Position numbers and translations under genes: made by a program
The notes under the pieces: model-generated
Databases searched by the model: none
Told to the model about the DNA's origin: nothing
Seen by the model: only the letters and a program-made list of their open reading frames with translations
Origin: Rodentolepis nana
Lineage: Eukaryota > Platyhelminthes > Cestoda > Cyclophyllidea > Hymenolepididae
Assembly: GCA_900617975.1 (NCBI GenBank)
Contig: UZAE01000305.1
Location: 1-26,697 of the forward strand
DNA: 26,697 nucleotides
Reading direction: 5' to 3'
Part shown: positions 10,619 to 22,800 of the stretch, piece by piece
Layout: each line of letters begins with the position of its first letter
How positions within the stretch are numbered: position 1 is the stretch's first letter

Positions 10619-13064
10619 GTGAGTAATTTTAAACAAATATAAGATATAAATTGTGTAGCATAATCGGCTTCTTTATAAAAATGGCAATTTGTTCTACCAG
10701 GAAGCTGCTCTGATTTTAATTCAGTTCGAATAAAGGTGGTGCTTTGTACTTACATATTTGAGTTTTGAAAAACCTAGAGGAAAGAAGATTTGTAGATTCG
10801 GAATAGTAAATCAAAAAGCCTTATAAAAAAGAGAGCACAGATGTGTATACTTTCCAAAAAAGGTTGTATTCAGTGATTGAAATGTGGAGCTAGAAAATTT
10901 TATTTTGCTACCTTACGCCATTGAGATCCGGGTGATTAGAGGCAGCGTGAAAGTATATTATTCTTTTAAATCCACCCCTCGAAGATTATTGCTTGAAATA
11001 CCACTAGCTATTAATTTCCAAAGAAGTTATTTGGGTCACCTCAAATTTTAATAACTTGTTTGAATTTTTTTAAGAACTCTTCTTTGCTATCGAAATTTCC
11101 TCCAAGTTCAAAAAACTGAAATCGAACTTCATGATTCAATGAATTGAAAATTATCTATTAAAGATGAGAATGTTTGGACTTAAATTTGAGAATATCAACG
11201 CAATGAATGGATTATTATTCGGTTATACTGGAATTCCTACTGAATGCTCAAGAATTTGTTTAGATAATATCCCTAATATGATTTATAACAAATGAAAAAA
11301 TATATAAAATAGCATTTCAAATGCAGTAAGCTGTTAAATATGAGAAAAAACCTTCTTATCTCTAGGCCACAAGACCAAAAAGAATTTGTAGTGGCAAGAT
11401 TGACTAGCGTGGTTAAAATAAGGATAATAAGCACGGAACCTTTGGCATATATGTCAAGAATTATTTATGGAATGATGCAAATCTTCAACGCCCAACCTCT
11501 CGTTTAAATTACGCAAGTATTACATAACTCAATGATAGATTTACTTTACTTCTATATAGATCACAGTCAGGCTTCAAATATAAATATGAACAAAATCACA
11601 ATATATAGGATTAAATGAGTGATAAATGATTAGCCAATAATTTTAACAAGGATTTTTTCATAAGTGGTATCACAGGCCTGGATTTGATCGTGACAATCTA
11701 ATAATCGATAATCTATTCATGGGACCTGTAGCATACACGTTTCACTCATGTGCAACAAAATGTTTCGATTAAGTTTCCCCGTACCCCCACCCACCTCCCA
11801 CATCTTTTGAGTTTACATTTCCTCTAACGATTGATATTGAGTCAAGATTATGTGACATTGTTAACAAAAAGTTCGGGGAATTCAAGTCACCGCAATTCCA
11901 TTTTGTTTCCTGATCTTGATATTTTCACTCAATGCTTGATGGTTCAGTTGCTTTAGAAAATTAGGTTAATTATTAGTGGTAGTAGGCACTTTGAAATTCA
12001 TTTTCCTCCACGACGAAGTTTAGTAGTTTTTACTCTTTTTACTGGGAACTGGAGTTTGATGCATATTTAGTTGTCTGGTTGGTCAGATATCTTAAATTAT
12101 TTGATACTGTCTAAGCCTAGGATATGCAAATTCACATCCTCAATCAAACAGTAATTTGATTTGGTGGTCTTCGTATAAGACTTTTAATTTTACTCGTCCC
12201 ATGATTTCTTATGTCCTCTTTCGGCACAATGTTGACACCCATGTTAATTGAATAAATAAAACTAAGCGAAATGTCGAGCATTGCATATCAGCAAGTAAAT
12301 AGAAGTCTTGTGCGATGACAAAATGTCCTTTTTGAGAATTTTGCAGACAACAACGGATTGAAGAACTCGTGTTTTTTTATTCATTTGCAGGACCTTTTAA
12401 ATTAATATCGTGTCTTCCTCAGCGTTTCATCCGCTTTTACTCATTTACGAACTTTGAGGGGATGAAAATTCAGATCTCTTCCAAGAACTATGTCAGAATC
12501 TACATTTCCAAAATCCCGGGTAGAAATTTCACTTTGTTGCTGAAATTACTTTTGTAGATAACTTTTAAAATCCACTATTTGGAGAGATTCGAGAAAGTTG
12601 AATTTTTTCCCTGATCTTTAGAAAATTTATAGGCTTATATATCTTGCAGAGAAAAAGTGAAAGCATATCTCTAAAGTAGTTCAGTAATAATTCAAGAGCT
12701 ATATGGAAAATATTCCATTAAGATTCCAAGTTGAATGTGTGGATTTAACTTTTTGTGTCCTCAGGGATCTCACTTCTGCAATTCCCAGAGCCTAATGGCC
12801 AGTGGACTTGAATTCAGTGGTTGATCAAGTCTTCTCAAATAGAGCTAAGCTGAAACATGTTCCGATATTTAAACATGGGAGATTGGAATGCGGAACAGTC
12901 CTTATTGAAGAAATTCTATCTTCAAAATAATCGATATAAAAATAATTAGACCAACTCTAAATGAATTGAGTCATCGAATTAGTAGACATATGCCACTTTT
13001 GATTGTCACTTTAAACATATTTAATTATGTTTAAATTTAAATATAATTTCGTTTTTCCACAAAG
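10619..13064 (+). other. Intron 3
   Basis: 2,446 bases between gtgagt and ccacaaag. A decoy acceptor with a fine polypyrimidine tract (gtttttttattcatttgcag, ending 12390) precedes GAC, the same first codon as exon 4, but reads into TAA after four codons. A 33-bp element at 11700-11732 is shared with 22768-22800. Nothing else is recognisable. Confidence 0.85.
11700..11732. repeat. 33-bp element shared with 22768-22800
   Basis: By eye 27 of 33 positions match 22768-22800 without gaps, starting with 13 identical bases (aataatcgataat) and ending in tgtagc. Similarity fades outside. It is possibly the surviving core of an old dispersed repeat, with chance similarity as the alternative. Confidence 0.35.
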
Positions 13065-13153
13065 GACAATGTCAAAAGCTACATGAGCTCTCACCATGTT
13101 CCTCAAAAACTCCAAAACCGTGTTCTTCGGTGGTACGATTACGCCTGGGAAAG
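13065..13153 (+). CDS. CNG channel exon 4: C-linker start
   Basis: 89 nt, acceptor ttccacaaag, donor gtaaat. It encodes residues 560-588 plus two bases of Arg589. It includes VKSYMSSHHVPQKLQNRVL followed by RWYDYAW. This matches the C-linker pattern of CNG channels, in which a Y-M segment and a P-x-x-L-Q-x-R-V stretch precede W-[FY]-[DE]-Y-x-W. The C-linker transmits the movement of the ligand-binding domain to the S6 gate. It ends in phase 2. Confidence 0.93.
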
Positions 13154-15313
13154 GTAAATTCCGCTCTTCTTTAATAAAGCTTAAAAGGACCTGAATTATT
13201 TCTTTTTTAAGATGTTTTTTACTTTATAAGTGCATATTAATGACTAAAATTGAATTTTAATTTAATGCTCAAAATAATTATACAGGGCACAACATTAACA
13301 ATGCAAGAGAATTAAAACTTGGAAAGTCGTGATAAGCTAGTTTTCGTTTCGAGATTTGCACGATAAGGCAATAATAAAATTAGGAGAATACTTATAATTT
13401 ATTGAGTATTTAGTTCTATTGTTCAACTGCAACTTTTAAATAAAGAGGAGTAAATTTCAGAAAATTTCTTTCCATCATTTCCTTGAAAATATTACATTTT
13501 GCTGAAATATCCTTTTTACTAAAATATGAAATAATTACAATTGGAGTTTAAGATTTATATTTTACAACATAGACTGATTTTCATAACCACTTTTGTATCG
13601 GATGTAAAGAGGGTCTGTTTTTCATGCCTGTTTTAAAGCTCCATTATTTTTAAACTTATTTGAATGAAAAGTATTATCGATATTTTGTATATGAAAGTAA
13701 GATATCCCATTAATATTATGTCTACAAAGATATTTAACAATTATTCTTACGATTTATAAAAGAGCATAGTCACCTTCGCAATAGCAACGACTATGTTAGT
13801 AAGCCCTAATTGGATTAAACTAAAATTTTTCCAAAATAAGTAACCAGGCAAATATCAAAAAAGGATTCATTTCGATTCAGCTTAAAATTTGAAATCAACA
13901 TTAAATTGATTATATTAAATCTAATTATTCCTTACTTCACCAAGGTTTGGTTTTATGGAAAGTCATCATTTTTAAACCAATTTACCATTAAAAACAATTA
14001 ATAGATACACTAAGCTTTCGAAACATCATTATATTCCGGTTGTGGAATCAATTATTTGCACAGTTGTCATCGTTCACATCTGCTAGTTCAGGAATCTAGA
14101 GTTCATTGTCCAGCAAATAACATCCAGTGTTGGGAGACCAAGTGTTTTCGATTAATTCAGTTCAAGAAAAGATAGAGAAGGACATGAATTTTCCGAAGAT
14201 GTGGCTGCTGGACTAATTTCATTCTCCAAATTTACGCACAATGAACACTGCTTATAAATTTGAAATAACTTTGGCCACCTTAAATTAGAAAACCCAATTT
14301 TGCAGATTGATTGGAAGATCGATAATTATCTACTGTGTTGAGACGACAGCTATTGGTGAGTATAGAGCTTTGAAAAATGTAACGAAATCGAAGCCAGGTA
14401 CTAGTAAACCATTCGTGTATATATTTATTGCTACTGTCATGCTATATTCGTTGCAAGCTCATTTTTCGCGCCTTATGAAAATACTTCAAACAATTTCACT
14501 AAGCTTGCCGAGTAGTATATTCATTTGATTTAGAATTTCTAATTAAAATCTAACTCCATAAAAGTCTGCTTTATAATTTAAAGGAGTTGGAGTAAATTAT
14601 ACCAACTACTGTAAATTGCAAGAAAATTTAATGATTTGCCTATTAGCATTTAGTTCGACATAATGAGAACATATATTCCGTGTTGTCTATTTAATTCCAA
14701 AATAATTAGAAGGCAAAATTGCAAAAATAGAACATGGATTTATGCACTTGCTGTTAAGTAAAAAATAACATTATTATAAATGTTTAAATAATTTTAAATA
14801 TTCCTCTCAAGACAGTGCCATTCTCTTTTCTGTATTCTTTGATATTACATAGCACAATTAAAATAGTCTAAGTAGACATTATTTCATTTTGATTAGTAAC
14901 TTAAAACTTGGAATTAATTAAAATAATTTGTAAATGTTACGGCGTAGTGACCTAATTTACGTACAGAGTAAACGAAATATTTAAACGAGTTGGTTCTGAC
15001 AACTTACTTGTCAGAAATGAATTTTGCTAAAAAATAATAAGCCTGTCAAGCCAATCAAGGTTGAAAAATTGAATTTACGGGAAAATTTCATGCTTTCTAG
15101 GTACTAGTTGAATTTATATCGAGCTGTTTTAATTAGCATGCGTTCGAAAAATTTTTGTTGCTTTTATTGAAGAAATCCAATAGCATTTAAGAAACGGCGC
15201 CGAACTTCGAAGGCATGTTTGATGATTGTTCATAAAAGAGGTCAATTGGGTTGATTTCTCCATTAGAAGGCAAAATGTGTACATTAAATTGGCCTATTTC
15301 CCCATTTGTAAAG
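13154..15313 (+). other. Intron 4
   Basis: 2,160 bases, donor gtaaat, acceptor ttgtaaag. It contains a well-formed pseudo-exon at 14306-14355, listed separately. The remainder is AT-rich with dense stops and no recognisable element. Confidence 0.85.
14306..14355 (+). other. Pseudo-exon or possible poison cassette in intron 4
   Basis: Fifty bases lie between acceptor caattttgcag and donor gtgagt. In the phase left by exon 4 they read without a stop (LIGRSIIIYCVETTAI). At 50 nt the length is not a multiple of three, so inclusion would shift exon 5 and hit TGA nine codons in. Skipping it gives the frame that matches the CNG family, so it is not part of the main transcript. It may be a regulated nonsense-introducing cassette or simply a chance pair of good sites. 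Confidence 0.3.
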
Positions 15314-15416
15314 GCGTCGGTTATTTGGAGAAAACGATTTGAACTGCTTGGGACACCTCCCAGAAAAGCTCAAAACTGAACTTGCCCTTCATGTGCACTT
15401 GGAAACGCTCAAAAAG
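15314..15416 (+). CDS. CNG channel exon 5: C-linker end
   Basis: 103 nt from acceptor ttgtaaag to donor gtaaac. The first G completes Arg589, followed by residues 590-623. The tail (LGHLPEKLKTELALHVHLE then TLKK) is strongly CNG alpha-like: family members have LPxKLxxEIAIxVHLxTLKKV. The WYDYAW-to-LP interval is two residues longer than in the vertebrate sequences I can recall. It ends in phase 0 at Lys623. Confidence 0.94.
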
Positions 15417-15820
15417 GTAAACATTGCGAACAAGGCAATTTCATTATAATATGAAAAACTTAAAATCGTTTCCAAATAATAACTCCATATATACATATAT
15501 ATGTCCGATAAACTTAAATTTTATTTTTTTTACAAAACCTAACTGCATAATAACAAATTCTAAATTAGTACACATCATATTCTAACGATTTATACATATA
15601 CATTTGAAATATATTTTATTATTTAGCTATTTAATATAATATTCACTTAAAATAATTGAATAATCTAAATGGTTATTGATTATATGATTCGATTCGAATA
15701 ATATACTCCAATCATTGATCGTGCTTGAATTAATTTGCTTTAAATGTACTTACTGATTGCCACATCGCATTTAACTGCTTTTAACTAAAGTCAAGGTAAT
15801 GATTATATTTTTGCATCAAG
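15417..15820 (+). other. Intron 5
   Basis: 404 bases, donor gtaaac, acceptor ttgcatcaag. AT-rich with a short alternating AT/AC stretch near 15486-15502. No feature of note. Confidence 0.85.
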
Positions 15821-15975
15821 GTCACCATATTCCATGAATGCAGACCAGAATTTCTGCATGACCTTGTACTCAAAATGCGACCCTACATTTTTACACCTGG
15901 TGACCTTATATGTCGAAAGGGAGAAGTGGCAAGGGAAATGTTTATCATAGCCGATGGAGTGTTGGAAGTAATTGG
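15821..15975 (+). CDS. CNG channel exon 6: first half of the CNBD
   Basis: 155 nt, donor gtaagt, encoding residues 624-674 plus two bases of Gly675. It starts VTIFHECRPEFLHDLVLKMR, followed by TPGDLICRKGEVAREMFII and DGVLEVI. These are the A-helix and the first beta strands of the cyclic nucleotide-binding domain. PGDxICxKGExxxEM[FY]II is a hallmark of CNG channels, more specific than general CNBDs such as those of protein kinase A or CAP. It ends in phase 2. Confidence 0.95.
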
Positions 15976-18900
15976 GTAAGTCCCTATTTGTATCTTTTAA
16001 GCAAAGACATACAATTTAACCAAAACTTTTACAACTAGGAAAAGGAATATGCAATAGATGTTAAAAGAACATTTCTTGCTCTTTATTATTTTGGTGATTA
16101 ATGAAAGTTTCGGTCAGCTTTGAGCATGCTTTGCCCTCTGAAAAATGGTTTGAGAACAGAATACAGGTGTCTCAATATCTTGGAGATTAAAACCAGGTCT
16201 CAGAAAATCATACTCACTTTTAATATGATGTAAAACGAAAACAAATTTGGTTTGTCATTAGAATAGAATAATGGATACGGTTTATTGTTTGGCGTCATTC
16301 GTTTATTGGTCATTGCCTTTTATGGTAAAAATGAGTATGATGCGATTTTTAATTAGTTATTATGTATAATGACCACTACCATCAAAGAGTTTGATTTACC
16401 CTGAGATCATAATAAATTTTTATACGGTGCACAATAAATTCAGCGGTAAAATTGGGTTTTCGATTTAAAATAGAGTAATATATTCACGAAAATTATTCGT
16501 TTTAATCAAAACAAAATTTTTTTGTCGAGTCTTCAATCAAATAGTCAAAAGCTTAATTATATGCCTTATGCAAAGTGATGTTTCAATCAGGAAACTGTAG
16601 TTGTTTGATACAGTTTGAAACGGGAGGGGACACTGGAGAACGTAACTAGGTTTGTCGCCTCAACCAACGTCTAGTTGTGCTGAGATTTTTATTTTTATCT
16701 AAAAATCCTAGTTCAAAGAGCTGGAAGTTCATTTCATTTACCAGAAATTTCAGATTTTATTCATGATCTCTCCTTCACAGGATGATTATCTGTCCGTGAT
16801 ATTTACAGTTCTCTTATGAACCGACTAATTTTGGTGATCAATTATACCAATCTCATCCAAGAGCACCGTTGTTTAATCAACTCCCTTGAATTAATCTCGT
16901 CACCGGAATTTTTTTTAAAAATTGTTTTGCTTTCCTTAACACCATGAATAAAGGAGTTTTGAAGTTGAAATTCTCACGAATTGGGCGTTTTGGAAGGAGA
17001 TATGACATATAGAGTTGGTTCATTTGAGTTGGATGTTATTTTGTAGCACCTAAAAACACGAAACGCTTGCAAATTATATATGTTTATATACTGGCATATT
17101 TATTTCCTGATGTTATTTTTTCTAATTTAATCATGTGCTATTTTCCCATGTTACCAAAGGGCAAAGTCATTTTCATCAATCACTTTGGGAAAGTGCTTTA
17201 ATTGACCAATTTATACCTAAATGGATTAATTTATTTTGGCGTCAGTACCCACAACAAAGAGAAAAGGACTAAATTTCTTCAACCTCGAATTCATTTTATC
17301 TTAATCAGATCAGGAATATGATTAATTCATGATATATTTTCTCATACGGGAGGAAATCAGATCACAAGTAGTAATTAATCCAATAAAATTAATTTTTACG
17401 TCAGCATAACAAGTTTTGTTTTTTATTTTATTTGCATACACATTCATTGTAAGGAGCTTTGTGTAAAATGTTTTATTGAAGTATGATTTTTATGAATATC
17501 ATATTTCCTAATTCTTATTGTCAGGAAATAATATTCAAATTTATTAGTTTATATTGTTATAATATTTATCTATTATATTATGGCGCATCCCGGAAATCTA
17601 AGGCTATTTTACTGACAAATAAATACCATTTTATGGATGAAAATGAAATGTTTATTTGCACAAATAGGTTTGAAATAATCTCAATATTCGTTTGACAGCT
17701 GAATGACATACATGAGTGAAATGTTTCATTTTTTTATGAAGAATTTGGTGGAAGCTAAACTTATTTTATCCAACAACACGAAGATACTTTTGCCTTTACC
17801 TAATTAAGCTAAATTCTTTTAGGGACCCATTGCCCACTTCTCACTCTGTGGTAAATAAATACATATTTTCCTTGGATATATTAAAAAGAACAAGATACCA
17901 TCAGTTGATATTTATAGAATCGAAACAGATATTTTATTTTATATATTATCCATACCAGAATATATAAGATTTTTATTTGTTTATCTTTTGGTATGATTTA
18001 GGTTTGCAAAACAAATGAATTATACAAATATGCATAAATATTTGAAGGGAAGGGAAAATGTCGAGATGAAATATGAATATTAAATATTTTAGAATTTTAA
18101 ATTCTCTAACTAAGTTTACTGAAGTGATTTGATGACCTTAATACTCGACGTCTGTCCACTTGTTACGATGGAAGAACTCACTGAAGTTTACTCAATTGGA
18201 ATGACTACCACTTATCCGTCTTCCAGAACCAATTGATTGAGATTTTTCATCCCAAAGTGTGGATTAATTTTTTACTCTTTGGCATTCATAATTATAGAAA
18301 TCACTAAAAAATTATTTAATTTGAAAAATTAAACTGTTCAATGAATATGAAAGCGCAGTGAGAAAAAAATACATACTATTCATTGAACATTTTCAGAAGT
18401 TCAAACATTTATGATGCAAGATGCACATTTTAACTTGAATTCCCTGAAATGATATACTGGTATTTATTTTCCTGTTTTTTTCATTAAATAATAATAAAAT
18501 AAACAAATTTCTGGCATTTGTCACCCTCGAGACAAGACTAGATTGATTTGTATAACTGTTAATTGTATATTGAGAGAACAGAATCCCAACGCAATTTAAC
18601 TTGGCAATCGCTTGCGTACTCAACCATTCTAAAAGTTTTGTTCGTGCATGCAGAGACTTTCTTAGCTAGTCAGTTATGTTAATTATATTAAATTTCTAAT
18701 CCCATTTGCCGTGAGTATATTCTTAATAAACGCCAAATACGCTACATGACTGTTTTTTAAATATCGTTGAGATCGCTAAATTAAATAGATAAATTATATC
18801 TATATATCTTGATAATAATGAATTCATGAGTATTTTAAATCAATACCCATCTACTTTCATAGTTACCTTCTGTTCAAATCATGAGCAGTTCCCTTTTTTC

Positions 18901-21789
18901 CTAATTACATATATTTTTAGTAGATAAATTATAGCAAAGCGAATAAATTTTTAGATGTCCCATTGAGCTATCAGCACCATTCCCTGAATTTCTTGACTGA
19001 AAATGAGCACCTTAGCAACACCATCAAAGACGAAACACAAAGGTTTATTCTGGCTAAATTTAACTTAATGATTTTTTCAATGACTGAAAACTCCTGCAAC
19101 ATCGATGTTACGCGAGACCTTGAACACTGCTAGTTCAGTGATAAAAATTAATAAATAGGCTGAACGCACTCAAAAGTCGCACGCACGTAATTGGTGGAAA
19201 TTAAGGTGGTTTTGCAATTAAATTTAGCACAGTCAAAATGGAGGAAACCCTCGTAAAACCTGGCAGAAGAACATATTAATCTATTAAAGAACAGCCAATA
19301 AGAAACTTGTCAGAATTTCATGGCTATTTTGTGGTCTAATTCCTTGTGTATTTAACCTATAATAATGGGGGTTATACTCCGTCTTTTTTCAGTTTAAAAT
19401 TTTTATAACCAATGATACTTCGTTATTTGTGCTTTTATTCGATGTTAAATTAACGTTGGCTTTCAGTCTATTGTCTGATCAAAATACCCTAACGAATACC
19501 TATAAGGCAAAACAGCGCAACGTTATAAAATTATTGCTGAGTCAATTACATTAAATATTTCCAAATTACTATTCATTTCAATACTAGAGGGCCCATTCAA
19601 TGGCACTTGCTATACAACAGACATTGTTTGTACTTGATCTCAATTCTCTTCTACCAAAAATAATTGTTGTTCAAAAATTTAAAATGCCATAATTAGTGCA
19701 GTTTTATTTTCAGTGTACAGAAAATGCATGGGAAGATCAATACTTTTTGAGAACCAGAATTTAATAACCATAAGCTATCAAATTGGTATCTATAAAATAA
19801 TTTGACCAATAAAGCTAAAAGATTAATTAGTTTTATTATAGCCAACTCTTGTTATATGTATACGTATTACATCCCTAGAATTATAAATTGCATCTGCTAA
19901 ATATTTAATAATTTATCATATGAAATATAAGAAATACTCGAACGAACCATTACAAATTAATAAATACGATTTGGATTTGCTAACTCCCTATAAGCTCATT
20001 AAATAGATTTATATTTTGGGGTATTTTGTTATTTTAAATAAATAATTGTGTATTAGGAACAAAACTTAATTATAATTTATGACTATTTGATTTCTATGAC
20101 TATACCATGTTTCATTCCATGCTATTTCATTGAACGAGATAAGGAAATTGTTTATTATTATCAAATTGCTGCGTTAATTAGTTTTTTTCAGAAATAGAGC
20201 TTTTGTCGAAGAATGCAATCAGTAGTTATACACTATTACCAGCTGAAAATAGAAGTATGGAGATGCTGGTTTTCATTCAATGCCCTTTCAACACCGTATA
20301 AATATGAGAATAGCAACAGGGACTACGAGCAGCTGAGCTTAGAAGAAATCATCTTATTTCTAGGTTTTGACTAATTGCACTTCTACTGCAGGGTTTCTCA
20401 AAATTCTGCCGTAGAAAAGTATCGGAACACCCTGAAATCGCAATTTAAGCATTGTCGAGATAGTTAATTCGTTTATTCAATCTCTACTACGATGCTTGTA
20501 CTCAATGAAGTCCTTCACTACCACAATTAGTTTGGAATTTCATACTCAATGCTCCCATAGATATCATCGTTTGAAAAAAACGAGGAAGTCTCTTAATAAA
20601 AAGAAAAAAAACATCTTTTTGCTAAACCATAAACAATCTGGTTATTTTCATATGAGAAAAAACTTATTAATGAATTAATGAATGAAAAAGTCAACAAGTC
20701 GAATGACATCGGACTTGCATATTCCCTGAATAACATTTTTCGGGTCACGCGGCTAAATTTCTCCTAACTCTCATGATTAAAATTGCAAAATCAGCCTGTC
20801 CTAGATTCCATAGTGAGGTTGTAATAGAAGCTGTTAACGATATTTTAAGCTAACTTATTTAACCAAAGAGCAATTTTCTCGTCTGCTTAATTTCCTTTAA
20901 ATCTATTAAAATATGATGCCATGGGCCAATTTTTCTTTTATTGAAGAGACCACCAAATTAAAACCGAGGACTCAGATTTCCAGCTTTACGCTGAATGGGC
21001 TAGTATTTCTTTGATTTTCTACTTATATAACATATCAGTAAATTCAGGTTCTATTTTTTTTTAATTTTTTGCCATGAAGTTATTTGTACACTTCTGGATA
21101 AAATCGCTCCTTTTGCATCACAGTAGAATGATTTGTAATACATGGAGTTCATGATTTTGCTATTCTTTTGCATTCAGTTAATTATGAAAAGTCCATAAAA
21201 ATGCTTACATAGCTGATAAAAGTTTAGGGACATTTTGCTATATCTCAATTCTGAGATCTGAAATACTTAGACTAATAATCAAAAGATTCAATTTCAAATC
21301 TAATTGATGTCAATGTGTCAAGATATAGATCGTGATATGGGTAGACTTTTTCCTTAGCCCAAAAAGGTTTGCATGATTTGCAAGTCAGAGAGTGATATTA
21401 TAGTTTAATTTAAAATGAAAGAAAAAGCTCAACTTCTAAAATATCAGTAAAATATAAAGGGCAAAGTTGTGCTGCTCTCGCTAGTTGCCAATCTATGAAA
21501 CTCAATCAAAATTTTACCAAAACATTATAAGCCATTGAAATAAAGTATTTGAATTTACAACACCTTCAGAATGAAGCTTATTTCCAAGTAGTTAACCTTT
21601 CTATAAAAATCAGTAAGTTCGAATTCAGAAAAGGTTACTGAAGATTTGCCATTTTTATGCCACAATAATAGTTTATTTATCATTAAATGGTTTCTATGAT
21701 CGAAAATAAAAGTGAGAATGCTTTAAATGAATAATGTTATTGAGGATTGTGAAAGAACGAAATAATTATTTTGCTCATTTTAATTGTAG
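15976..21789 (+). other. Intron 6
   Basis: At 5,814 bases this is the longest intron, donor gtaagt and acceptor ttttaattgtag. It interrupts the CNBD between its early strands and the phosphate-binding cassette. I find no coding block, repeat copy or structured element. Open stretches at 17483-17695 and 20496-20678 have biased AT-rich composition and no splice context. Confidence 0.85.
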
Positions 21790-21876
21790 AAAGGGTGGAA
21801 TAGTGATCAAGCGACTCGAAGCGGGTGATTACTTTGGTGAAATCGGAATTCTTTGTGTCAGTGGTGGCGGAAATAA
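21790..21876 (+). CDS. CNG channel exon 7: phosphate-binding cassette
   Basis: 87 nt between acceptor ttaattgtag and donor gtgcgt. The first A completes Gly675, followed by residues 676-703 and two bases of Lys704. The core LEAGDYFGEIGIL (684-696) is the phosphate-binding cassette, with Glu692 in the position that contacts the ribose 2'-hydroxyl of the nucleotide in this fold. SGGGN follows, close to the GGGN of vertebrate beta subunits. The downstream intron is only 72 nt. Confidence 0.95.
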
Positions 21877-21948
21877 GTGCGTTCTTTTGCCTTTGATATG
21901 TAAAAAAGTATTCATTTTATACGTTGTAATTACATCTTTCCTAAAAAG
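21877..21948 (+). other. Intron 7: 72-nt, in-frame, stop-free
   Basis: Donor gtgcgt, acceptor tttcctaaaaag. The length is exactly 24 codons and the exon 7 frame stays open through it, so a retained intron would add a mainly hydrophobic 24-residue insert just before Arg705. Removing it restores the conserved NKRTADV junction, so splicing is clearly the main form. Confidence 0.85.
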
Positions 21949-22045
21949 ACGAACAGCTGATGTGAGAGCGGTGGGCTACGCCGAATTATTTGTTCTTTCA
22001 CGTGAGGATGTTCTCAGCGCTCTTACTGACCATCCAGATGCCCAT
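21949..22045 (+). CDS. CNG channel exon 8: CNBD Arg-Thr and B-helix
   Basis: 97 nt, acceptor ctaaaaag, donor gtacgt, ending in phase 0 at His736. It encodes residues 705-736: RTADVRAVGYAELFVLSRED and the following helix with DHPDAH. Arg705 and Thr706 match the conserved Arg-Thr pair, in which Arg contacts the cyclic phosphate and Thr favours cGMP in vertebrate alpha subunits, so the ligand site looks intact. Reading past the donor meets a stop eight codons later, at 22067-22069, which supports splicing here. Confidence 0.93.
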
Positions 22046-22270
22046 GTACGTCTACATGTTCTTCATTAATTTCTGTTAGTTATATGATGACTAATTACTT
22101 CCAAAAACAGTCGTGTAATATACTGTTTAAAGAAAAAGGAATAACCTCTCTCTCCAAATCATCATGTATGCGACTCTCATCGATTAGCACATATCACGTG
22201 TGATTGGTCATTTCGTAGATTCTCATACTTGAGGAGCAAAAAAAGGTTTCAAATAAAAATGAAACAATTG

Positions 22271-22343
22271 ATATTGATTAAATGTGAAGCCGATGATAAA
22301 TTTCATACAGCCTGCCATTTGAAATAATTATATTGATTAAATG
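22271..22343 (+). mobile_element. Repeat relic D within 14-bp direct repeats
   Basis: atattgattaaatg occurs at 22271-22284 and again, identical, at 22330-22343. The 45 bases between resemble the right end of the dispersed repeat: gaagc, then gatgataa, then cagcctgccatttgaaa, corresponding to the end of copy B with an internal gap of about 18 bases. The layout is what a 5'-truncated retroposon with a target-site duplication leaves behind. The insert is very short, so an independent duplication remains possible. Confidence 0.4.
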
Positions 22344-22767
22344 TTTGCATTTCTAATCTATAACCTAAAAGTAATTTGTCGTCAGATGAGTAATGGAAAG
22401 GAGAATTCAAACTGTTTTTCCCTTCCTATTAACCTGATCTATTTAATGCGGTTGGTCCCAATGTCATTGAACAAGTTCATAGTCAAGAATAATAAATGCG
22501 TCGATGCTCATTGCGAATTTTAAGTTATAAATTAATTCAATTCAAAATGTTTGCCTTGAAATATTTGCAACGTCAAATATGGCCCATATTAAACCCATAG
22601 CCAATCAAATTTGAAGAGGAAAAGGACTCAAAGGAATTTTTCTTATTAACACAATACGTCCACATAGACTAAAAAAGAGAAGAGTGATTGGTTCCTATGC
22701 CAGCCAATAATTGCAGTAAGGCTTATTCACCGACGGTTTTACTTGTTCAGGTGTGAGAGTGGAAATC

Positions 22768-22800
22768 AATAATCGATAATACATTCATAAGAGATGTAGC
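22768..22800. repeat. 33-bp element shared with 11700-11732
   Basis: Ungapped partner of 11700-11732, with 27 of 33 positions identical by eye. Both lie in introns of the channel gene in the same orientation. Confidence 0.35.

Noticed and set aside
12391..12557. Strong acceptor at 12390 followed by GAC, resembling the start of exon 4
   Set aside because: In the required phase it reads four codons into TAA, and the true continuation is at 13065.
17483..17695. 70-codon open frame in intron 6
   Set aside because: Ile/Phe/Asn-rich translation typical of random AT-rich sequence, with no exon signals.
20496..20678. 60-codon open frame in intron 6
   Set aside because: Lys/Ser/Asn-rich, no domain, no splice context.
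22046..22069. Continuation of exon 8 to the stop at 22067
   Set aside because: It would truncate the CNBD before its C-helix; the gtacgt donor and the matching exon 9 explain the sequence better.
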